This document shows, in pieces, positions 5,782 through 7,641 of a stretch of DNA of 7,641 nt. How positions within the stretch are numbered: position 1 is the first letter of the stretch; each line of letters begins with the position of its first letter. Position numbers and translations under genes: made by a program. This stretch comes from an uncultured Micrococcus sp. (lineage in GTDB: Bacteria > Actinomycetota > Actinomycetes > Actinomycetales > Micrococcaceae). The notes under the pieces are model-generated. The model searched no databases. It was not told the DNA's origin and saw nothing but the letters and a program-made list of their open reading frames with translations. Where the stretch lies: assembly GCA_946222435.1 (NCBI GenBank), contig CAMIOJ010000100.1, positions 1-7,641 on the forward strand, written 5' to 3'.

Positions 5782-6777
5782 TCAGTTGGCGCGGGCGTGG
5801 AGGGTGAGCATGCCCCAGCGGCGGTTCAGGCGCTCCTGCGCGACCGCCGCCGTGGCCTCGTCCTGCTCCTCGAGCGAGGCAAGCAGCGCCCAGAGGTCGT
5901 ACGGGGACTCGTCCGGCCACACGAAGGGGGTGAGCCTGCCGTAGTCCAGCTCCAGCACCGCGTCCGGGCCGAACAGCTCCAGCCACCCGGACAGCTCCGT
6001 CAGCTCCCCGTTGAGGTCCGCGTCCGGGGCATGGCCCCGCAGGATCCGGGAGGCGCGGCCGCAGCGGATCAGGGCGTCCACCAGGCTGACCGTGCGGCGG
6101 GCGCGGAAGGGGCGGTCCTCCTGAGGCCGCTGCCCGGGCGCGTTCCCGGGCCCTGCCGAGGAGTCGTCTGCCGTGGAGTCCTCCGTCGGGGCACCTGCCG
6201 CAGACGTCGGCCCGGGAGCGAGTTCCTCGTCCGGGTCGAACAGCAGCAGCCACGAGTGCGGGACGCCCCAGAGCGAGGAGCGCGTGCGGATCGCCATGCC
6301 GGGACGGGCGAACTCGGGGCGGGAGTCGCGGTCGCCCTCTGCACCGGTGGCCTCCGTGGCGGACCCGTCCGGGTCGGTGCCCGAGGCGGACGGATCCGAG
6401 GCGACCGAGGGATCCGGTGAGGCGTCCAGGGCGGCGGTGTGCCGTCGTCGGGAATCCTCCGGGACGAGGGCGGTGAACTCCTCCGGCTCCAGCAGGCGCT
6501 CCAGGGATGCGGCCGAGTAGGCGGCGCGGCGGGCGAGCTGGTCCGGGCAGAAGCGGACGCGGCCGTCCGGGTGGGTGATCGCGCGGATCAGGTCCGGCTC
6601 TTCCGGATGCGGGAACGGGTCCACCCGCCGCCGGGTGACGCGGGCCAGGGTGCGGCGGTCGGCCTCGGCGTCGAGTTCGGCGCGATCGCGGCCGGCGGCG
6701 TCCGCGAGGGCCGGGCCCAGCGCGGCGGGGAACGCGTCGGCCGGCTCGAAGACGCGCAGGTGCGCGATCGCGTCCAT
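5782..6777 (-). CDS. Uncharacterised actinobacterial protein with two disordered linkers
   Basis: I know no function for this 331-residue soluble protein. It resembles conserved hypothetical proteins of actinobacteria, including Streptomyces, that begin with a YLRVYEPL-like segment (here HLRVFEPADAFP, 6-17) and carry a C-terminal LVELDYG-like motif (here VLELDYG, 274-280). I recall such proteins being labelled DUF8083, but this is unverified. Three apparently ordered blocks are seen: 1-115, about 153-185 (RSSLWGVPHSWLLLF) and 223-331. They are joined by Asp/Ser/Gly/Pro-rich linkers at about 118-152 and 186-222. No signal peptide, membrane helix or recognisable catalytic motif is visible. The start is 17 nt behind the stop of the exonuclease gene with no Shine-Dalgarno sequence, suggesting one transcript and coupled translation. 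The ATG at 6777 fits the family's usual beginning. Third-position GC bias supports real coding. Confidence 0.85.
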   Translation of the reverse strand: MDAIAHLRVFEPADAFPAALGPALADAAGRDRAELDAEADRRTLARVTRRRVDPFPHPEEPDLIRAITHPDGRVRFCPDQLARRAAYSAASLERLLEPEEFTALVPEDSRRRHTAALDASPDPSVASDPSASGTDPDGSATEATGAEGDRDSRPEFARPGMAIRTRSSLWGVPHSWLLLFDPDEELAPGPTSAAGAPTEDSTADDSSAGPGNAPGQRPQEDRPFRARRTVSLVDALIRCGRASRILRGHAPDADLNGELTELSGWLELFGPDAVLELDYGRLTPFVWPDESPYDLWALLASLEEQDEATAAVAQERLNRRWGMLTLHARAN

Positions 6778-6794
6778 GGGGTGCGGGTGCCCGG

Positions 6795-7622
6795 TCAGCG
6801 GTACTCGACGACCACGGGGGCGTGGTCCGAGGCGCCCTTGCCCTTGCGCTCCTCACGGTCGATCCAGGCGTCCGTGACCGTCCGCGCGAGGGCGGGGGAG
6901 CAGAGCTGGAAGTCGATGCGCATGCCCTTCTTCTTGGGGAAGGCCAGGCCCGTGTAGTCCCAGTACGTGTACACACCGGGGCCGGGGTGGCGCGGGCGCA
7001 CCACGTCCACCAGCCCGGCGTCCTCGAACGCGTGGAACGCCGCGCGCTCGGGCGGGGAGACGTGCGTGTAGCCCTCTCGCTGGAACAGCTCGATGTCCCA
7101 CACGTCCTCGTCCTGCGGAGCGATGTTCCAGTCGCCGGTCAGGGCGAGCCGGGTGTCCGGGTCCTCGGCGAGGCGAGCGGCCGCGTGCTCCTGGAGCACG
7201 CGCAGCCACTCGAGCTTGTAGCCCATGTGTTCGTTCTCCAGGCCGCGCCCGTTGGGCACGTACAGGCTCCACAGGCGCACCGGGGCGACGCCGTCGGCCG
7301 CCTCGGCGCCCACGGTCGCCCCGATGGCGCGGGACTCCTCCTGCGGGTCCACGCCGCCCTTGCCGAAGTGCGGCTGGCCGGGGAAGCCGCGCTGCACGTC
7401 GCTCAGGCCGACGCGGGAGGCGATGGCCACGCCGTTCCACTGCGAGGTGCCGTTGTGCACCACCTCGTAGCCGGCGCGCTCGAACAGCTCCCACGGGAAG
7501 TTCTCGTCCCGGCACTTGGTCTCCTGGATGGCCAGGACGTCGATGTCATGCCGGTCCAGGAACGCCTCGACGCGGTCGGCACGGGCACGGAGGGAGTTCA
7601 CATTCCAGGTCGCGATCTTCAC
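6795..7622 (-). CDS. xthA: Exodeoxyribonuclease III (AP endonuclease, XthA/ExoA family)
   Basis: A DNA-repair enzyme of the endonuclease/exonuclease/phosphatase fold. The family cleaves DNA 5' of abasic sites, removes 3' blocking groups and degrades duplex DNA 3' to 5', acting in base excision repair. The 275 residues compare with 268 in E. coli. All active-site motifs are present: WNVNS (6-10), metal ligand E34 in QETK, Y121 in YVPNG, D164 and N166 in GDWN, D237 in RIDF, and the D266/H267 pair in SDHAP at the C-terminus. The gene starts with GTG at 7622, which places the family N-terminus MKIATWNVNS exactly. No strong Shine-Dalgarno precedes it, but a TAGGGT box ends 7 nt upstream. The unknown gene follows after 17 nt, probably in the same operon. 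Confidence 0.97.
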   Translation of the reverse strand: MKIATWNVNSLRARADRVEAFLDRHDIDVLAIQETKCRDENFPWELFERAGYEVVHNGTSQWNGVAIASRVGLSDVQRGFPGQPHFGKGGVDPQEESRAIGATVGAEAADGVAPVRLWSLYVPNGRGLENEHMGYKLEWLRVLQEHAAARLAEDPDTRLALTGDWNIAPQDEDVWDIELFQREGYTHVSPPERAAFHAFEDAGLVDVVRPRHPGPGVYTYWDYTGLAFPKKKGMRIDFQLCSPALARTVTDAWIDREERKGKGASDHAPVVVEYR

Positions 7623-7629
7623 CCGATCA

Positions 7630-7635
7630 ACCCTA
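7630..7635 (-). promoter_or_regulatory. Candidate -10 box of exodeoxyribonuclease III
   Basis: TAGGGT on the minus strand fits TAnnnT and ends 7 nt before GTG 7622, so transcription could begin at the start codon. The -35 region lies beyond the window. The AGGG inside it, eight bases from the GTG, could instead serve as a weak Shine-Dalgarno sequence. Confidence 0.35.
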
Positions 7636-7641
7636 ACGGGG

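Noticed and set aside
5765..5782. A possible terminator hairpin at the end of the unknown gene
   Set aside because: Only a 5-bp stem with an 8-nt loop, overlapping the stop codon, and no T-tract.
4260..5807. A 515-codon plus-strand frame opposite the GH13 gene
   Set aside because: It is the antisense shadow of a gene with a complete catalytic triad; its product is Val/His/Arg-rich and featureless.
5654..6976. A 440-codon minus-strand frame covering the unknown gene and parts of its neighbours
   Set aside because: It overlaps exoIII and the unknown gene in another frame and is Arg/Pro/Ala-rich without motifs.

Overview
The window looks like a chromosomal segment of a high-GC actinobacterium, most likely a Micrococcus/Kocuria-type member of the Micrococcaceae. 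This is inferred from the very strong G/C preference at third codon positions, hairpins that lack a T-tract, start codons set close behind TAnnnT boxes, and the best-remembered relatives of the proteins. No species can be proven from the sequence alone.

Layout. Bases 1-55 are the 3' part of a tRNA-Phe (anticodon GAA, encoded CCA), followed at once by a strong stem-loop terminator (61-94). A BCCT-family (betaine/choline/carnitine-type) secondary transporter is on the plus strand (best start GTG 185, end 2098). A long perfect hairpin (2124-2163) separates it from four minus-strand genes. In transcription order (right to left) these are: exodeoxyribonuclease III (7622-6795, GTG start); an uncharacterised actinobacterial protein with two disordered linkers (6777-5782), 17 nt behind it; a GH13 alpha-glucosidase-type enzyme (5657-3777); and a ProY-like amino acid permease (3621-2182) with a clear Shine-Dalgarno sequence.

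How they may fit together. exoIII and the unknown gene are probably cotranscribed. The glucosidase and the permease are each preceded by 124-155 nt of non-coding DNA and probably have their own promoters. The BCCT carrier and the ProY-like carrier face each other and could both import compatible solutes or nitrogenous nutrients, but this rests on family knowledge and position only. There is no mobile element, CRISPR array, phage gene or defence system here, and no gap without a gene exceeds about 185 nt. I did not find a new multi-gene system. The points most worth following up are the unknown protein coupled to exoIII, the recurring TAnnnT box 7-8 nt before the start codon of three genes (possible leaderless mRNAs), and low-complexity insertions in two proteins.
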